From Pseudomonadota bacterium (GTDB lineage: Bacteria; Pseudomonadota; Gammaproteobacteria; Burkholderiales; Burkholderiaceae_C), in contig JAUNHQ010000018.1 in the NCBI GenBank assembly GCA_030535425.1, forward strand, positions 1-43,514: DNA of 43,514 nucleotides, given 5' to 3'. Position numbers and translations under genes: made by a program. The notes under the pieces are model-generated. The model was not told the DNA's origin. It searched no databases and saw only the letters and a list, made by a program, of their open reading frames with translations. Below are positions 16,472 to 24,550 of the stretch, piece by piece. Position 1 is the stretch's first letter; every line of letters begins with the position of its first letter.

Positions 16472-16849
16472 ATGGCGCTGTCTGCTTCTGCCTACCTGCT
16501 TTTGTCGGCCCTGCTGGGCGTGCTGCAATGCCTGGATGCACTGGCCTGGCTGCGCCGCCCCACGCAGCCAGCGCTGCGGCGGGTGCTGCTGCTGTTTTCG
16601 CTGCTGGAATACGGCTGGGCCTGGGTGGCTTACCGCACCTGGCAGGCCGGCCTGCCCGGGGTGCCGCACGGGCACCCCGCCGCCTACATGGCCTACGTGG
16701 CGGCCATGGCGGCCGCCGGGGTGATGGTGGCCCTGCTGCACCGGGGCGATGCCCTTTCCTTTCAGCCGCCGCGCGATCTGCTGCTGGCCGGGGCGGTGTT
16801 TGGCGCCGGGTTTGCGCTGGCTTCGGCCAGCCTGTGGCTGCGGCTGTAG
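16472..16849 (+). CDS. small four-helix membrane protein, hypothetical
   Basis: A 125-aa hydrophobic frame with four likely membrane segments: SAYLLLSALLGVLQCLDALAW, VLLLFSLLEYGWAWVAY, AAYMAYVAAMAAAGVMVALL and LLLAGAVFGAGFALASASLW. Family unknown. The hydrophobic pattern and position (divergent from purE, upstream of the CnoX-like gene) favour a real gene, but competing frames are open on the other strand. ATG 16472 begins right before the first helix. Confidence 0.5.
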   Translation: MALSASAYLLLSALLGVLQCLDALAWLRRPTQPALRRVLLLFSLLEYGWAWVAYRTWQAGLPGVPHGHPAAYMAYVAAMAAAGVMVALLHRGDALSFQPPRDLLLAGAVFGAGFALASASLWLRL

Positions 16850-16929
16850 GTATGTGAAAAAGGGGGCCGGCACAGCGCACGCGGCTGCGCCAGCGCACGG
16901 GCGGAATGATTGGGGGACAATGCCGCCCC

Positions 16930-17901
16930 ATGATCGACGTCAACCTGCAAAACTTTCAAGACGAGGTGCTGGCCGCCTCGATGAACGTGCCCGTGCTGCT
17001 GGACGTGTGGGCCGAATGGTGCGGCCCCTGCAAGCAGCTGGGGCCAGTGCTGGAGCAGCTGGAGGCCGAGTACGGCGGGCGCTTCAAGCTGGCCAAGCTG
17101 GACGCGGACAAGGTGCCCGAAATCGCGGGCCAGCTGTCGCAAATGGTGGGCACGCGCAGCATTCCGCTGTGCGTGCTGTTCGTGCAAGGCCAGCCGGTGG
17201 ACGCCTTTGTCGGCGCGCAGCCGCCGCAGCAATTGCGCGCATTTCTGGACAAGCACGTGCCCAGCGAAGGCGCGCTGGTGGCCGAGGAAGAAGTCAGCGA
17301 AGCCGAGGCGCTGCTGGCCTCGGGCGACACCCAGGCCGCGCTGGCCAAGCTGGCCGATGCGCTGGCGCAAGACCCGGCCAACGACGACGCGCGCTTTGAC
17401 TACGTGCGCCTGCTCATGGGCACCGGCGCCTATGAAGAAGCCGCCGCCACACTGGAAGAGCCCCTGAAGCGCGAGCCGCGCCCGCTGCGCTTTGACGCGC
17501 TGCGCCGCTGGCTGGACGCCATGCTGTTTGTCGAGCAAAACGAGCGCGGCAACTGGGCGCTGCCGCAGTTTGACGAGCTGATCGCGGCCAACAAGCGCGA
17601 CTTTGACACCCGCTTTCAAAAAGCCCAGGTGCTCATGGCCGAAGGCCAATGGCCGCAAGCCATGGACGAGCTGCTGGAAATCATCATGCGCGACAAGAAG
17701 TGGAACGACGAAGCCGCGCGCAAGACCTATGTGGCGATTCTGGAGCTGCTGACCCCCCCGCCGCCCAAGGCCGGCGCCGCAGCCGACGGCAAGAGCGCCG
17801 GCGGCATCGAGCTGACCGGCAAAGCCGCCGCGCAGCAGCAAGACCCGCAGGCCGAGCTGGTCAGCAGCTACCGGCGCAAGCTGAGCATGGCGCTGAACTG
17901 A
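16930..17901 (+). CDS. cnoX: CnoX/YbbN-like chaperedoxin (thioredoxin-TPR)
   Basis: A 323-aa cytoplasmic protein: thioredoxin domain (1-110) with VWAEWCGPCKQLGP, active-site Cys31 and Cys34, then TPR-like helices (about 120-290), EAEALLASGDTQAALAKLADAL and DARFDYVRLLMGTGAYEEAAATLEEPL. CnoX (YbbN) holds unfolding proteins and protects them from overoxidation, delivering them to GroEL or DnaK (established in E. coli). This protein keeps a WCGPC site, whereas the E. coli CnoX site is SQHC, so reductase activity is likely retained. ATG 16930 gives the family N-terminus MIDVNLQNFQ. The mreC gene follows after 161 bp. Confidence 0.93.
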   Translation: MIDVNLQNFQDEVLAASMNVPVLLDVWAEWCGPCKQLGPVLEQLEAEYGGRFKLAKLDADKVPEIAGQLSQMVGTRSIPLCVLFVQGQPVDAFVGAQPPQQLRAFLDKHVPSEGALVAEEEVSEAEALLASGDTQAALAKLADALAQDPANDDARFDYVRLLMGTGAYEEAAATLEEPLKREPRPLRFDALRRWLDAMLFVEQNERGNWALPQFDELIAANKRDFDTRFQKAQVLMAEGQWPQAMDELLEIIMRDKKWNDEAARKTYVAILELLTPPPPKAGAAADGKSAGGIELTGKAAAQQQDPQAELVSSYRRKLSMALN

Positions 17902-17989
17902 AAGCGCGACGCTGTTGCATGCGCAGCCCCGGCGCACCCTTTGCCCGCCGGGCGCCCCCGCGGCAGGTAGCCCGCTGCCAGATAGACAC

Positions 17990-18016
17990 GAGACACGGCC
18001 CCACTCAGGGGATAAT
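17990..18016 (+). promoter_or_regulatory. possible promoter before mreC
   Basis: GATAAT at 18011-18016 is a good -10 match, with GAGACA (17990-17995) as a poor -35 at 15-bp spacing. It is proposed because mreC here has no mreB gene upstream to supply its promoter; otherwise the evidence is weak. Confidence 0.3.
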
Positions 18017-18062
18017 GCTCTTTTTTTGGTAGTAAGCAGCGTTTTCCACCGCGCCCACCGCG

Positions 18063-19025
18063 ATGCCCCTCAACACCCTGGACCGCACGCCGCCGCCCTT
18101 TTTCAAGCAAGGGCCGTCGGCCTTGTCGCGGCTGGTGTTTTTCAGTGCGCTGGCCTTGTTTCTGATGGTGGCCGATGCGCGCTTCAAGCTCGTGCAACCC
18201 TTGCGCGCGGCCGTGGCCACGGTGCTGTACCCGGCGCAGTGGCTGGCCTTGCAGCCCGTGCAAATGGTGCACCGGGGCCTGGGCTACCTGACCGAGCTGA
18301 AAACCGCCCGCGCCACGGAAGAAGCCGCACGCCTGAAGCTGGCCGAGCAATCGCAGCGCGCCGGCCAGGTGGAGCAGCTGCTGCTGGAAAACGCCCGCCT
18401 GCGCGCCCTGCTGGGCCTGCGCGATCGGGTGCAGGTGCCCGCCCAGGCCGCGCAGGTGCTGTACGACGCCACCGACCCCTACAGCCGCCGCGTGGTCATT
18501 GGCAAAGGGCAGATTCAAGGCGTGCAGCCCGGCGCGCCGGTCATGGACGAATCGGGCGTGCTGGGCCAGATCACGCGCGTGTACCCGCTGGTCAGCGAAA
18601 TCACGCTGCTGATTGACCGTGACCAGGTCATTCCCGTCATGAACACCCGCACCGGCACCCGCAGCGTGGCCTATGGCCTGCCCTCACCGCGCGGCGGCAT
18701 GATGGAGCTGCGCTACATGTCCGTCACCGAAGACGTGAAAGAAGGCGACCTGCTGGCCACCAGCGGCGTGGACGGCGTGTACCCGCCCGGCTTGCCCGTG
18801 GCGCGCGTGGTGTCGGTGGACAGGCGCAGCGACACCTCCTTTGCCCGCATCCTGTGCCAGCCGCTGGCGCAGCTGGGCGGCGTCACGCACGTGATGGTGC
18901 TCGACCCCGTCACCCCCCAGGCGCCGCAGGACGCGGCTTCGATACCCGCCACGCCCGCGCCCCTGCCCGATGCGTCTGCCTCCGCGTCCGCACCCGCCTC
19001 CGCCGCTTCCAGGAGCACGCCATGA
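18063..19025 (+). CDS. mreC: rod shape-determining protein MreC
   Basis: A 320-aa bitopic inner-membrane protein of the elongasome that links MreB to periplasmic wall synthases. One membrane helix (LSRLVFFSALALFLMVADA) is followed by a coiled coil (about 80-120, LTELKTARATEEAARLKLAEQ) and the beta-rich MreC domain with YSRRVVIGKGQIQGVQPGAPVMDESGVLGQ and the end DLLATSGVDGVYPPGLPVARV. A Pro/Ala/Ser-rich tail follows. The stop overlaps mreD as ATGA. In related genomes mreBCD-mrdA-rodA are contiguous; here neither mreB nor mrdA-rodA is adjacent. Confidence 0.96.
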   Translation: MPLNTLDRTPPPFFKQGPSALSRLVFFSALALFLMVADARFKLVQPLRAAVATVLYPAQWLALQPVQMVHRGLGYLTELKTARATEEAARLKLAEQSQRAGQVEQLLLENARLRALLGLRDRVQVPAQAAQVLYDATDPYSRRVVIGKGQIQGVQPGAPVMDESGVLGQITRVYPLVSEITLLIDRDQVIPVMNTRTGTRSVAYGLPSPRGGMMELRYMSVTEDVKEGDLLATSGVDGVYPPGLPVARVVSVDRRSDTSFARILCQPLAQLGGVTHVMVLDPVTPQAPQDAASIPATPAPLPDASASASAPASAASRSTP

Positions 19026-19540
19026 TCATGCCCCGCGGCGAACAACTGCTGCTGCCCGCCAGCCCCGGCTTCATCTGGGGCAGCCTGGCCGTAGCCCTGA
19101 TGCTCAACCTGCTGCCGCTGGGCCGCGTGCTGTGGATGCCCGACTTTCTGGCCGTGGTGCTGGTGTTCTGGAGCATCCACCAGCCCCGCCGCGTGGGGCT
19201 GGCGGCCGCGTTTCTCTTCGGCCTGGCGCTGGACGTGCACCAAGCCTCGCTGCTGGGCCAGCACGCGCTGGCCTACACGGTGCTCATCTACTGGGCCATC
19301 ATGCTGCACCGGCGCATCCTGTGGTTTTCCGTGCCGGGGCAGGCGCTGCAGCTGGTGCCGCTGTTTGCCGCCGCACACGCCATCACCATCGTGCTGCGCC
19401 TGATCGGCGGCGCCATGTTCCCCGGCTGGCCCGTGCTGCTGGCGCCACTGCTGGAAGCCGCGCTGTGGCCCATCGTCAGCGTGCTGCTGCTGGCCCCGCA
19501 GCGGCGCGCACCCAACCCAGACGCCAACCGCCCTCTGTAA
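19022..19540 (+). CDS. mreD: rod shape-determining protein MreD
   Basis: A 172-aa inner-membrane protein with about five helices (FIWGSLAVALMLNLLPLGRVLWMPDFLAVVLVFW; AAFLFGLALDVHQASLLGQHALAY). These show the MreD features P-D and G-L-x-x-D. It works with MreC and MreB in lateral wall growth. Translation is coupled to mreC: the ATG overlaps the mreC stop, and GGAG lies 7 nt upstream. Downstream comes repeat copy F and then genes on the other strand, so the usual mrdA does not follow. Confidence 0.94.
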   Translation: MIMPRGEQLLLPASPGFIWGSLAVALMLNLLPLGRVLWMPDFLAVVLVFWSIHQPRRVGLAAAFLFGLALDVHQASLLGQHALAYTVLIYWAIMLHRRILWFSVPGQALQLVPLFAAAHAITIVLRLIGGAMFPGWPVLLAPLLEAALWPIVSVLLLAPQRRAPNPDANRPL

Positions 19541-19598
19541 AAAAAGCCACTCCAACCGGACGCGCCCAGCGATGCGGACAGCATCCAAGATGCAATGC

Positions 19599-19653
19599 TA
19601 AAAAGGCCATTCGCGCTTGATCAGCAAGGGTTTTTAGCTATATGAAAGCTAGC
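19599..19653 (-). repeat. dispersed AT-rich repeat, copy F
   Basis: Minus strand: GCTAGCTTTCATATAGC, TAAAAACCCTTGCTGATC, AAGCGCGAATGGCC, T-run. It lies 58 bp after mreD, at the point where the usual mre/mrd gene order is broken. Confidence 0.8.
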
Positions 19654-19821
19654 ATTCGTTGCCCAGATCGGCTGATGAGTTGACCGATCGGGTTTGCCCC
19701 CTGAAGCGAGATGTCCCAAGGTGGGCGGTGAGTGTCAAAGGCCTGGGGCCGGGGCAACCAGCGGGTAAGCGGCATCGGGCTGCTGCTTTGCTGGGCATGG
19801 GCTTGGGCTTGGGCTTGGGGT

Positions 19822-19841
19822 GCAGGCGGCGCACCGCCTGC
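19822..19841. terminator. hairpin after tctA, no clear T-run
   Basis: GCAGGCGG (19822-19829) and CCGCCTGC (19834-19841) form a perfect 8-bp stem with a 4-nt loop, 15 bp past the tctA stop. Lack of a following U-run makes termination by this hairpin alone uncertain. Confidence 0.35.
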
Positions 19842-19855
19842 CCCGCACCGCTTCA

Positions 19856-21349
19856 TCAGCCCGCGCGCCGCCGCTTGAGTACGCGCGGCAGCACCAGCAC
19901 GGTGACGATGACGATGAGCAGGAAGATGGACACGGGCCGGTCGATGAACACGCTCCACTTGCCTTCGCCGATGGAGATGGCGTTGCGCAGTTGCGCTTCG
20001 GCCAGGGGCCCCAAGATCATGCCCACCACCACCGGCGCGGTGGGAAAGTCAAAGCGCCGCATCAGCAGGCCGATCACGCCAATCACGTACAGCAAAAACA
20101 CGTCGAACGCGCTTTGCCGCATGCCGTAGGCGCCCACGGTGGCAAAGATCAGGATGCCCGCATAAAGCTGCGGCTTGGGGATACGCAGCAGCTTCACCCA
20201 CAGGCCGACCATGGGCAGGTTCAGCACCAGCAGCATCAGGTTGCCGATGTACAGCGAGGCAATGAGAGCCCACACCAGCGCGGCGCTGGTGGCAAACAGC
20301 TGCGGGCCGGGCTGGATGCCGTAGTTCTGGAATGCGCCCAGCAAGATGGCCGTGGTGTTGCTGGTGGGGATGCCCAGGGTGAGCAGCGGAATCAGCGCCG
20401 TCGTCACCGTGGCGTTGTTGGCCGCCTCGGGGCCGGCCACGCCTTCGATGGCGCCGGTGGTGCCGAACTCGGCCTTGTCCTCGGGCCTGGCCAGTTTTTT
20501 CTCGGTGGCGTAGCTCAAAAAGGTGGGGATTTCGGTGCCGCCCGCAGGCACGCAGCCAAAGGGCGCGCCAATGGCGGTGCCGCGCAGCCAGGCGGGCAGG
20601 CTGCGGCGCCAGTCGCGGCGGCTCATGTGCACGCGCGAGAAGCGGTTTTGCGTTTCCACCAGCTTGCCTTCGAACAGCGCGGCGTGCAGCACCTCGGCCA
20701 CGGCAAACAGGCCCACGGCCACCAGCACGATTTCGATGCCGTCCATGAACTCGGCCTTGCCGCCGGTGTAGCGCATCTGGCCGCTGATCTGGTCCATGCC
20801 GATCAGGCCCACGGCCAGGCCGATGAACAGCGCGGCCAGCCCGCGCACGGTGCTTTTGCCCAGCACGGCGCTGACGGTGGTAAAGGCCAGCACCATGAGA
20901 AGGAAGTATTCGGGCGGGCCCAGCTTGACGGCGTAGTCGGCCACCACGGGCGCAAACAGGGTGACGACCACGGTGGCGATGGTGCCGGCCACGAAGGAGC
21001 CAATGGCCGCCGTGGCCAGGGCCGCGCCGGCGCGGCCGTGCTTGGCCATCTTGTTGCCTTCCATGGCCGTGACCATGCTGGCCGTTTCGCCCGGCGTGTT
21101 AAGCAAGATGGAGGCGGTGGAGCCGCCGTACATGGCGCCGTAGTAGATGCCGGCAAAAAAGATCATGGACGCGGTGATGTCCACCTGCGCCGTGATGGGC
21201 AGCAGCATGGCCACGGCGGTGGCCGGGCCAATGCCGGGCAGCACGCCCACGGCGGTGCCCAGGGCGCAGCCAAACAGCGCCCACAGCAGGTTGGTGAGGG
21301 TGATGGCGGTGGCAAAGCCTTGCAGCAGCAGAGACAGGGTGTCGGTCAT
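19856..21349 (-). CDS. tctA: tripartite tricarboxylate transporter large permease TctA
   Basis: A 497-aa inner-membrane protein with about twelve helices, the main translocation subunit of a TTT-type secondary importer. [25 protein letters not shown] and the second-repeat [25 protein letters not shown] carry the paired P-x-x-G signature segments of TctA. The partner genes tctB and tctC lie directly upstream on the same strand. Substrate is probably a di- or tricarboxylate, but the family also takes other organic acids. ATG 21349 begins [20 protein letters not shown], the expected N-terminus. Confidence 0.96.
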   Translation of the reverse strand: MTDTLSLLLQGFATAITLTNLLWALFGCALGTAVGVLPGIGPATAVAMLLPITAQVDITASMIFFAGIYYGAMYGGSTASILLNTPGETASMVTAMEGNKMAKHGRAGAALATAAIGSFVAGTIATVVVTLFAPVVADYAVKLGPPEYFLLMVLAFTTVSAVLGKSTVRGLAALFIGLAVGLIGMDQISGQMRYTGGKAEFMDGIEIVLVAVGLFAVAEVLHAALFEGKLVETQNRFSRVHMSRRDWRRSLPAWLRGTAIGAPFGCVPAGGTEIPTFLSYATEKKLARPEDKAEFGTTGAIEGVAGPEAANNATVTTALIPLLTLGIPTSNTTAILLGAFQNYGIQPGPQLFATSAALVWALIASLYIGNLMLLVLNLPMVGLWVKLLRIPKPQLYAGILIFATVGAYGMRQSAFDVFLLYVIGVIGLLMRRFDFPTAPVVVGMILGPLAEAQLRNAISIGEGKWSVFIDRPVSIFLLIVIVTVLVLPRVLKRRRAG

Positions 21350-21380
21350 GGCGGGGGTGCTTTCTTGCTTGGCTTGCGTG

Positions 21381-21941
21381 TCAGATCCAGCCGGTGCCCG
21401 TCAGCCCCGGCAGGTTGATGGCCAGCAGCTTGGTGAACAGCCAGTACACGGGCGCGGCCATGGCCAGGCCGCTGACGGCATCCGTCACCCAGGTGTTGTG
21501 CGGCTTGCCAAAGGCGCGTTTGAGGCCCTGCACGGCCAACAGGTAGGCCAGGGTGCAGCCGAGCACGAAGCCGATGCGCTCGATCAGCGCGGCGTTCAGC
21601 AGCAAGCCGGCCGATACCCAGACAAAGCCCATCCAGTCAGGGCTTTCTTCGCCGGCCACGTCTTCCATGCCGCGAAAGCCGCCGGTGCAGGCATGCCACA
21701 GCAGCACGGCGCCGCAGGCCAGCAGCGTCAGGCTGACGACCCAGGGCAGAAAGTTGGCGCCCACGCCGCCGTAGCCGGCCTCGGACGGTATGCCCGCCGC
21801 GCCCCAGGCCATGACGGCGCCTACGCCGATCAGCAGCGCGCTGACCAGCACTTCCCACAGCAGGGTCTTGCGCGAGGGGTGGGCCGGCTGCGGGTGGTCG
21901 GGGCGCAGCGACAGGGGGATGTTCGGTTGCGGGCTGGTCAT
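21381..21941 (-). CDS. tctB: tripartite tricarboxylate transporter small permease TctB
   Basis: A 186-aa small membrane subunit with four helices after a ~25-residue hydrophilic N-terminus (LLWEVLVSALLIGVGAVMAWG; ANFLPWVVSLTLLACGAVLLW; FVWVSAGLLLNAALIERIGF; VTDAVSGLAMAAPVYWLFTKLL). GYGGVGANFLPWVV is the typical TctB region after helix 1. It pairs with TctA, 32 bp downstream. The 117 bp before its start include repeat copy G, which separates it from tctC. Confidence 0.93.
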   Translation of the reverse strand: MTSPQPNIPLSLRPDHPQPAHPSRKTLLWEVLVSALLIGVGAVMAWGAAGIPSEAGYGGVGANFLPWVVSLTLLACGAVLLWHACTGGFRGMEDVAGEESPDWMGFVWVSAGLLLNAALIERIGFVLGCTLAYLLAVQGLKRAFGKPHNTWVTDAVSGLAMAAPVYWLFTKLLAINLPGLTGTGWI

Positions 21942-21999
21942 GGCGGGGCCTCAGGTATGCACGCCACCGGGCGCGCGCGGGTGCGGCGGCCCGGTATTT

Positions 22000-22057
22000 G
22001 CTTTGTTTTTGATAGCTATTGCCAAGCACCAGACGGGCGCTATCGGCCTTTTTGATG
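22000..22057 (+). repeat. dispersed AT-rich repeat, copy G
   Basis: GCTTTGTTTTTGATAGC, TATTGCCAAGCACCAGAC, GGGCGCTATCGGCC, T-run, GATG. It lies between tctC and tctB; its T-run end is 1 bp from the tctC stop TAA (22059-22061). Confidence 0.78.
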
Positions 22058-22058
22058 C

Positions 22059-23027
22059 TTAAGACACCATGCCCGACTTGACCATGATGGCGCGCAGGCT
22101 GGCGAATTCGCTGTCGACGAACTGGGCAAAGGCATCGCCCGTGAGCAGGGCCGATGTCCAGTCGTTTTTCTTCAGCGCCTCTTGCCAGCCGGGCGAGCGC
22201 GTGGTGGCCTCGATGGCGTCGATCAGCGCCTTGCGCTGCTCAGGCGTGATGCCCGGTGCGCCAAACACGCCGCGCCAGTTGCCAATCTCCACGTTGATGC
22301 CTTGCTCCTTGAGCGTGGGCACGTCCTTGGCGCTGGCCTGGCGCTGGGCGCTGGTCACGGCAATGGGCTTCATCTTGCCGCTGGCGATGTAGGGCGCGAA
22401 CTCGCTCAGGCCGCTGCCGCCCACCGTGACGTTGCCGCCCAGAATGGCCGCCGTGGCCTCGCCGCCGCCACGGAAGGCCACGTAGTTGATCTTGGCCGGG
22501 TCCACCCCCGCCTCGCGCGCGATCATGGCCGCCGCAATGTGCTCGGTGGCCCCGCGCGAGCCGCCGCCCCACTTTACGCTGCCGGGGTCTTTCTTCAGTT
22601 GCGCCACCACGTCGGCCATGCTCTTGAAGGGCGAGTTGGCAGGCAGCACGAACACGTTGTATTCGGTCGTCAGGCGCGCCAGCGGCGTGGCCTGCATCAG
22701 GTTCAGCGGCGACTTGCTGCTGATCAGCCCGCCCAGCATCACCGCGCCCATCACCATGATCTGCCCCGCATCGCCCTTGGCGCTGGAGAGAAACGGCGCC
22801 AGCGCCAGCGCACCCGAGGCGCCGCCCTTGTTCTCGTAGGTGACGGTGGCGGCCTGCTTGGCGTCTTGCATGGCCTTGCCCAGGGCGCGGCCCGTGGTGT
22901 CCCAGCCGCCGCCGGGGTTGGCGGGAATCAGCACCTTCAGGTTGGCGCCGGCCTGCGCCCAGGCGGCAGGCAGCGCGCCCGTGGCGGCCAGGGCTGCCAG
23001 GGATTTGAGGAAGGTGTCACGGCGCAT
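22059..23027 (-). CDS. tctC: Bug-family periplasmic solute-binding protein TctC
   Basis: A 322-aa secreted binding protein that should deliver carboxylates to TctAB. The signal peptide MRRDTFLKSLAALAATGALPAAWA ends in an AWA-type cleavage site and its RR start could allow Tat export. The mature part has VLIPANPGGGWDTTGRALGKAM and VTYENKGGASGALA, the family's ligand-loop segments, and VKWGGGSRGATEHI. ATG 23027 follows a strong AAGGAG at 9-nt spacing; an upstream ATG-like start at 23060 lies in a hydrophilic tail. A terminator for the upstream BLUF gene lies 36 bp before this start, so tctC needs its own promoter there. Confidence 0.93.
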   Translation of the reverse strand: MRRDTFLKSLAALAATGALPAAWAQAGANLKVLIPANPGGGWDTTGRALGKAMQDAKQAATVTYENKGGASGALALAPFLSSAKGDAGQIMVMGAVMLGGLISSKSPLNLMQATPLARLTTEYNVFVLPANSPFKSMADVVAQLKKDPGSVKWGGGSRGATEHIAAAMIAREAGVDPAKINYVAFRGGGEATAAILGGNVTVGGSGLSEFAPYIASGKMKPIAVTSAQRQASAKDVPTLKEQGINVEIGNWRGVFGAPGITPEQRKALIDAIEATTRSPGWQEALKKNDWTSALLTGDAFAQFVDSEFASLRAIMVKSGMVS

Positions 23028-23062
23028 GGGCAAAGTCTCCTTGGGGTGTGATGTAGCCATTG

Positions 23063-23091
23063 AAAAAAGCGTGCCTGGATGATGGGCACGC
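23063..23091 (-). terminator. intrinsic terminator of the BLUF gene
   Basis: On the minus strand GCGTGCC (23091-23085) pairs with GGCACGC (23075-23069) over a 9-nt loop, followed by six U. It is a clear Rho-independent terminator 64 bp past the BLUF stop and just ahead of tctC. Confidence 0.9.
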
Positions 23092-23154
23092 AGCCTGTCA
23101 ATTGGCTGTCCGCAAGGCTGGGGTTTACCCGTGTGTCGCGGGGGTGAACGGGCT

Positions 23155-23559
23155 CTATGGCGTCATGTCCAGTCGGGGCAGCAGTGCCAGCAGCGCACGC
23201 AGGGCGGCTTCGCCCCGGTGCTGCGCCAGCGCGTGCAACGGCTCGCCGTCATCGAAAGCGGCGTAACCCATGGAAAAAGCGTCGAAATGCCGCGCTGCGG
23301 GGGTGGCGGTGTGCAGTGTTTGCACGTCCACATGGCGCACGTCTTGCTGAATGCGCGCCATCAGCGGCCCGACCTGGCTGGCCGGGCCTTCGAGCAGCTG
23401 GCAAAACCGCAGGCCGTCAAACACCAGCAAGCCGGTGATGCCGCAGGCAGCGTTGTGGGCGCGTGCGGTTTGCACGATGCGCGGCACCACGGTGGCGTCG
23501 CACTGGGGCGCCAACTGGCTGACGTAAAGCAACTGGCGCAAGGGGTCGGCAAGGCTCAT
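23155..23559 (-). CDS. BLUF-domain blue-light sensor
   Basis: A 134-aa cytoplasmic single-domain protein binding FAD. The key residues of the BLUF hydrogen-bond switch are Tyr12 (LLYVSQ), Asn36 (HNAACGITG) and Gln54 (FCQLLEG), with exactly the spacing of AppA Tyr21/Asn45/Gln63. Met97 matches AppA Met106, but the semi-conserved Trp104 position is Phe95 (DAFSMGY). With no output domain it must signal by protein contact. ATG 23559 was preferred to one at 23586. It is divergent from a Crp/Fnr regulator gene 154 bp away, a likely but unproven functional partner. A terminator follows. Confidence 0.93.
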   Translation of the reverse strand: MSLADPLRQLLYVSQLAPQCDATVVPRIVQTARAHNAACGITGLLVFDGLRFCQLLEGPASQVGPLMARIQQDVRHVDVQTLHTATPAARHFDAFSMGYAAFDDGEPLHALAQHRGEAALRALLALLPRLDMTP

Positions 23560-23591
23560 GGACTCTCTATCAGCAGGGCGGGGCAAGGCCC

Positions 23592-23627
23592 AAAAACAAG
23601 GCCGCGCCTTGGGCGGTGGCGCGGCCT
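23592..23627 (-). terminator. terminator-like hairpin in the BLUF leader
   Basis: Minus strand: AGGCCGCGCC (23627-23618) pairs perfectly with GGCGCGGCCT (23608-23599), loop 9 nt, followed by TGTTTTTG. It lies 33 bp upstream of the BLUF start. It may end transcripts arriving from the right or act as a leader attenuator. Confidence 0.5.
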
Positions 23628-23674
23628 AGGGCAATCGGGGCGCCCGAATCTAGCGGCTTTTGGCCTGCGCACAA

Positions 23675-23706
23675 TGTCAAAAGACACTTTGTGATCGGGT
23701 ACAAAG
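23675..23706 (+). promoter_or_regulatory. operator-like inverted repeats before the Crp/Fnr gene
   Basis: CTTTGT (23687-23692), eight bases, ACAAAG (23701-23706) is a perfect 6-bp-arm inverted repeat ending 7 bp before the regulator's start. Its TTGT-N8-ACAA core resembles Crp/Fnr-type dimer sites. TGTC-AAAA-GACA (23675-23686) lies immediately upstream. Overlap with the translation start region suggests autorepression (inference). Confidence 0.55.
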
Positions 23707-23713
23707 CCGCCCC

Positions 23714-24463
23714 ATGACCGCTGCCCCCCGCCCGCCCCAATCCTGCTCTGATTGCACGCTGCGGCAGCAGCCGGGCTTTGTGCCGATGTCCGGCGAGGAG
23801 CTGGCCTGCGTGCAGGCCTTTCGCAGCGGCCAGCGGGCCTTGCGCGCGGGGCAAACGGTAGTGCCCGAGCACCGCGCCATCGACCGGCTCTACACGGTGT
23901 TTTCCGGCTGGGCCTTTCCCTACAAGACCTTGGCCGATGGGCGGCGGCAAATCCTGAACTTTTTGTTGCCGGGCGACTTCGTGGGCCTGCAAGGCGAGTT
24001 TGCCCAGGCCGCCACGCACGGGGTGGAGGCGCTGACCGCCTTGCAGCTGTGCGTGTTCTTGCCGCAGGAACTGTGGGGGCTGTACCACGCGCAGCCCCAG
24101 CTGGGCTATGCCATTACCTGGCTGGGGGCCACGCAAGAGCGGCTGCAAGACGACATCTTGCTGAGCGTGGGCCGGCGCAACGCGGCCGAGCGCATTGCCA
24201 TGCTGCTGATTCATCTGTGGCGCCGCGCCGAGCGCGTGGGCCTGGCGGCGGCCGATGGCAGCGTGCCTTTTCCGCTGACGCAGCAGCACATTGCCGATGC
24301 GCTGGGGCTGTCGCTGGTGCACACCAACAAAACGCTGCGCCGCCTGGAGCGCCTGGGTCTGCACGAGTTGCGCGAAGGCCGCCTGCGGCTTTTGCACCCC
24401 GAGGCGCTGGCGCGCATTGCCGATTACCACATGCGCCCCATGCGACCCGTGCCGCTGATCTGA
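23714..24463 (+). CDS. Crp/Fnr-family transcriptional regulator
   Basis: A 249-aa regulator: N-terminal cyclic-nucleotide-like sensor domain (about 35-145; RQILNFLLPGDFVGLQGEF), a dimer helix, and a winged helix-turn-helix (about 180-240; LTQQHIADALGLSLVHTNKTLRRLERLGL). It lacks the full Fnr Cys pattern but has Cys11 and Cys14 (SCSDC), Cys32 and a Cys in LQLCVFL. A redox or Fe-S role is possible but not shown. ATG 23714 is the first start after the operator-like repeats. It is divergent from the BLUF gene. Targets unknown. Confidence 0.92.
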   Translation: MTAAPRPPQSCSDCTLRQQPGFVPMSGEELACVQAFRSGQRALRAGQTVVPEHRAIDRLYTVFSGWAFPYKTLADGRRQILNFLLPGDFVGLQGEFAQAATHGVEALTALQLCVFLPQELWGLYHAQPQLGYAITWLGATQERLQDDILLSVGRRNAAERIAMLLIHLWRRAERVGLAAADGSVPFPLTQQHIADALGLSLVHTNKTLRRLERLGLHELREGRLRLLHPEALARIADYHMRPMRPVPLI

Positions 24464-24494
24464 CCCGGAAGGCACGGGGCCAAGATAAATGGAT

Positions 24495-24550
24495 GCTACT
24501 GTTTATGTAGCTGCTGCCGCTTGTCTATCAAGCGCGAATGCCATTTTTCT
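24495..24550 (+). repeat. dispersed AT-rich repeat, copy H
   Basis: GCTACTGTTTATGTAGC, TGCTGCCGCTTGTCTATC, AAGCGCGAATGCC, T-run, CTTTAT. It is the closest relative of the purK copy E. It ends exactly at the TAA stop of the prenyltransferase gene (24551-24553). Confidence 0.82.

Larger units (their letters stand above)
19541..19855. other. gene-free stretch between mreD and tctA
   Basis: Contains repeat copy F (19599-19653), a short GGGCTT tandem run (about 19800-19818) and an 8-bp inverted repeat (19822-19841). Open frames here have no family resemblance. No promoter or RNA gene was recognised. Confidence 0.6.

Noticed and set aside
19820..21418. Plus-strand frame of 532 codons
   Set aside because: Shadow of tctA; His/Gln/Gly-rich with no family match.
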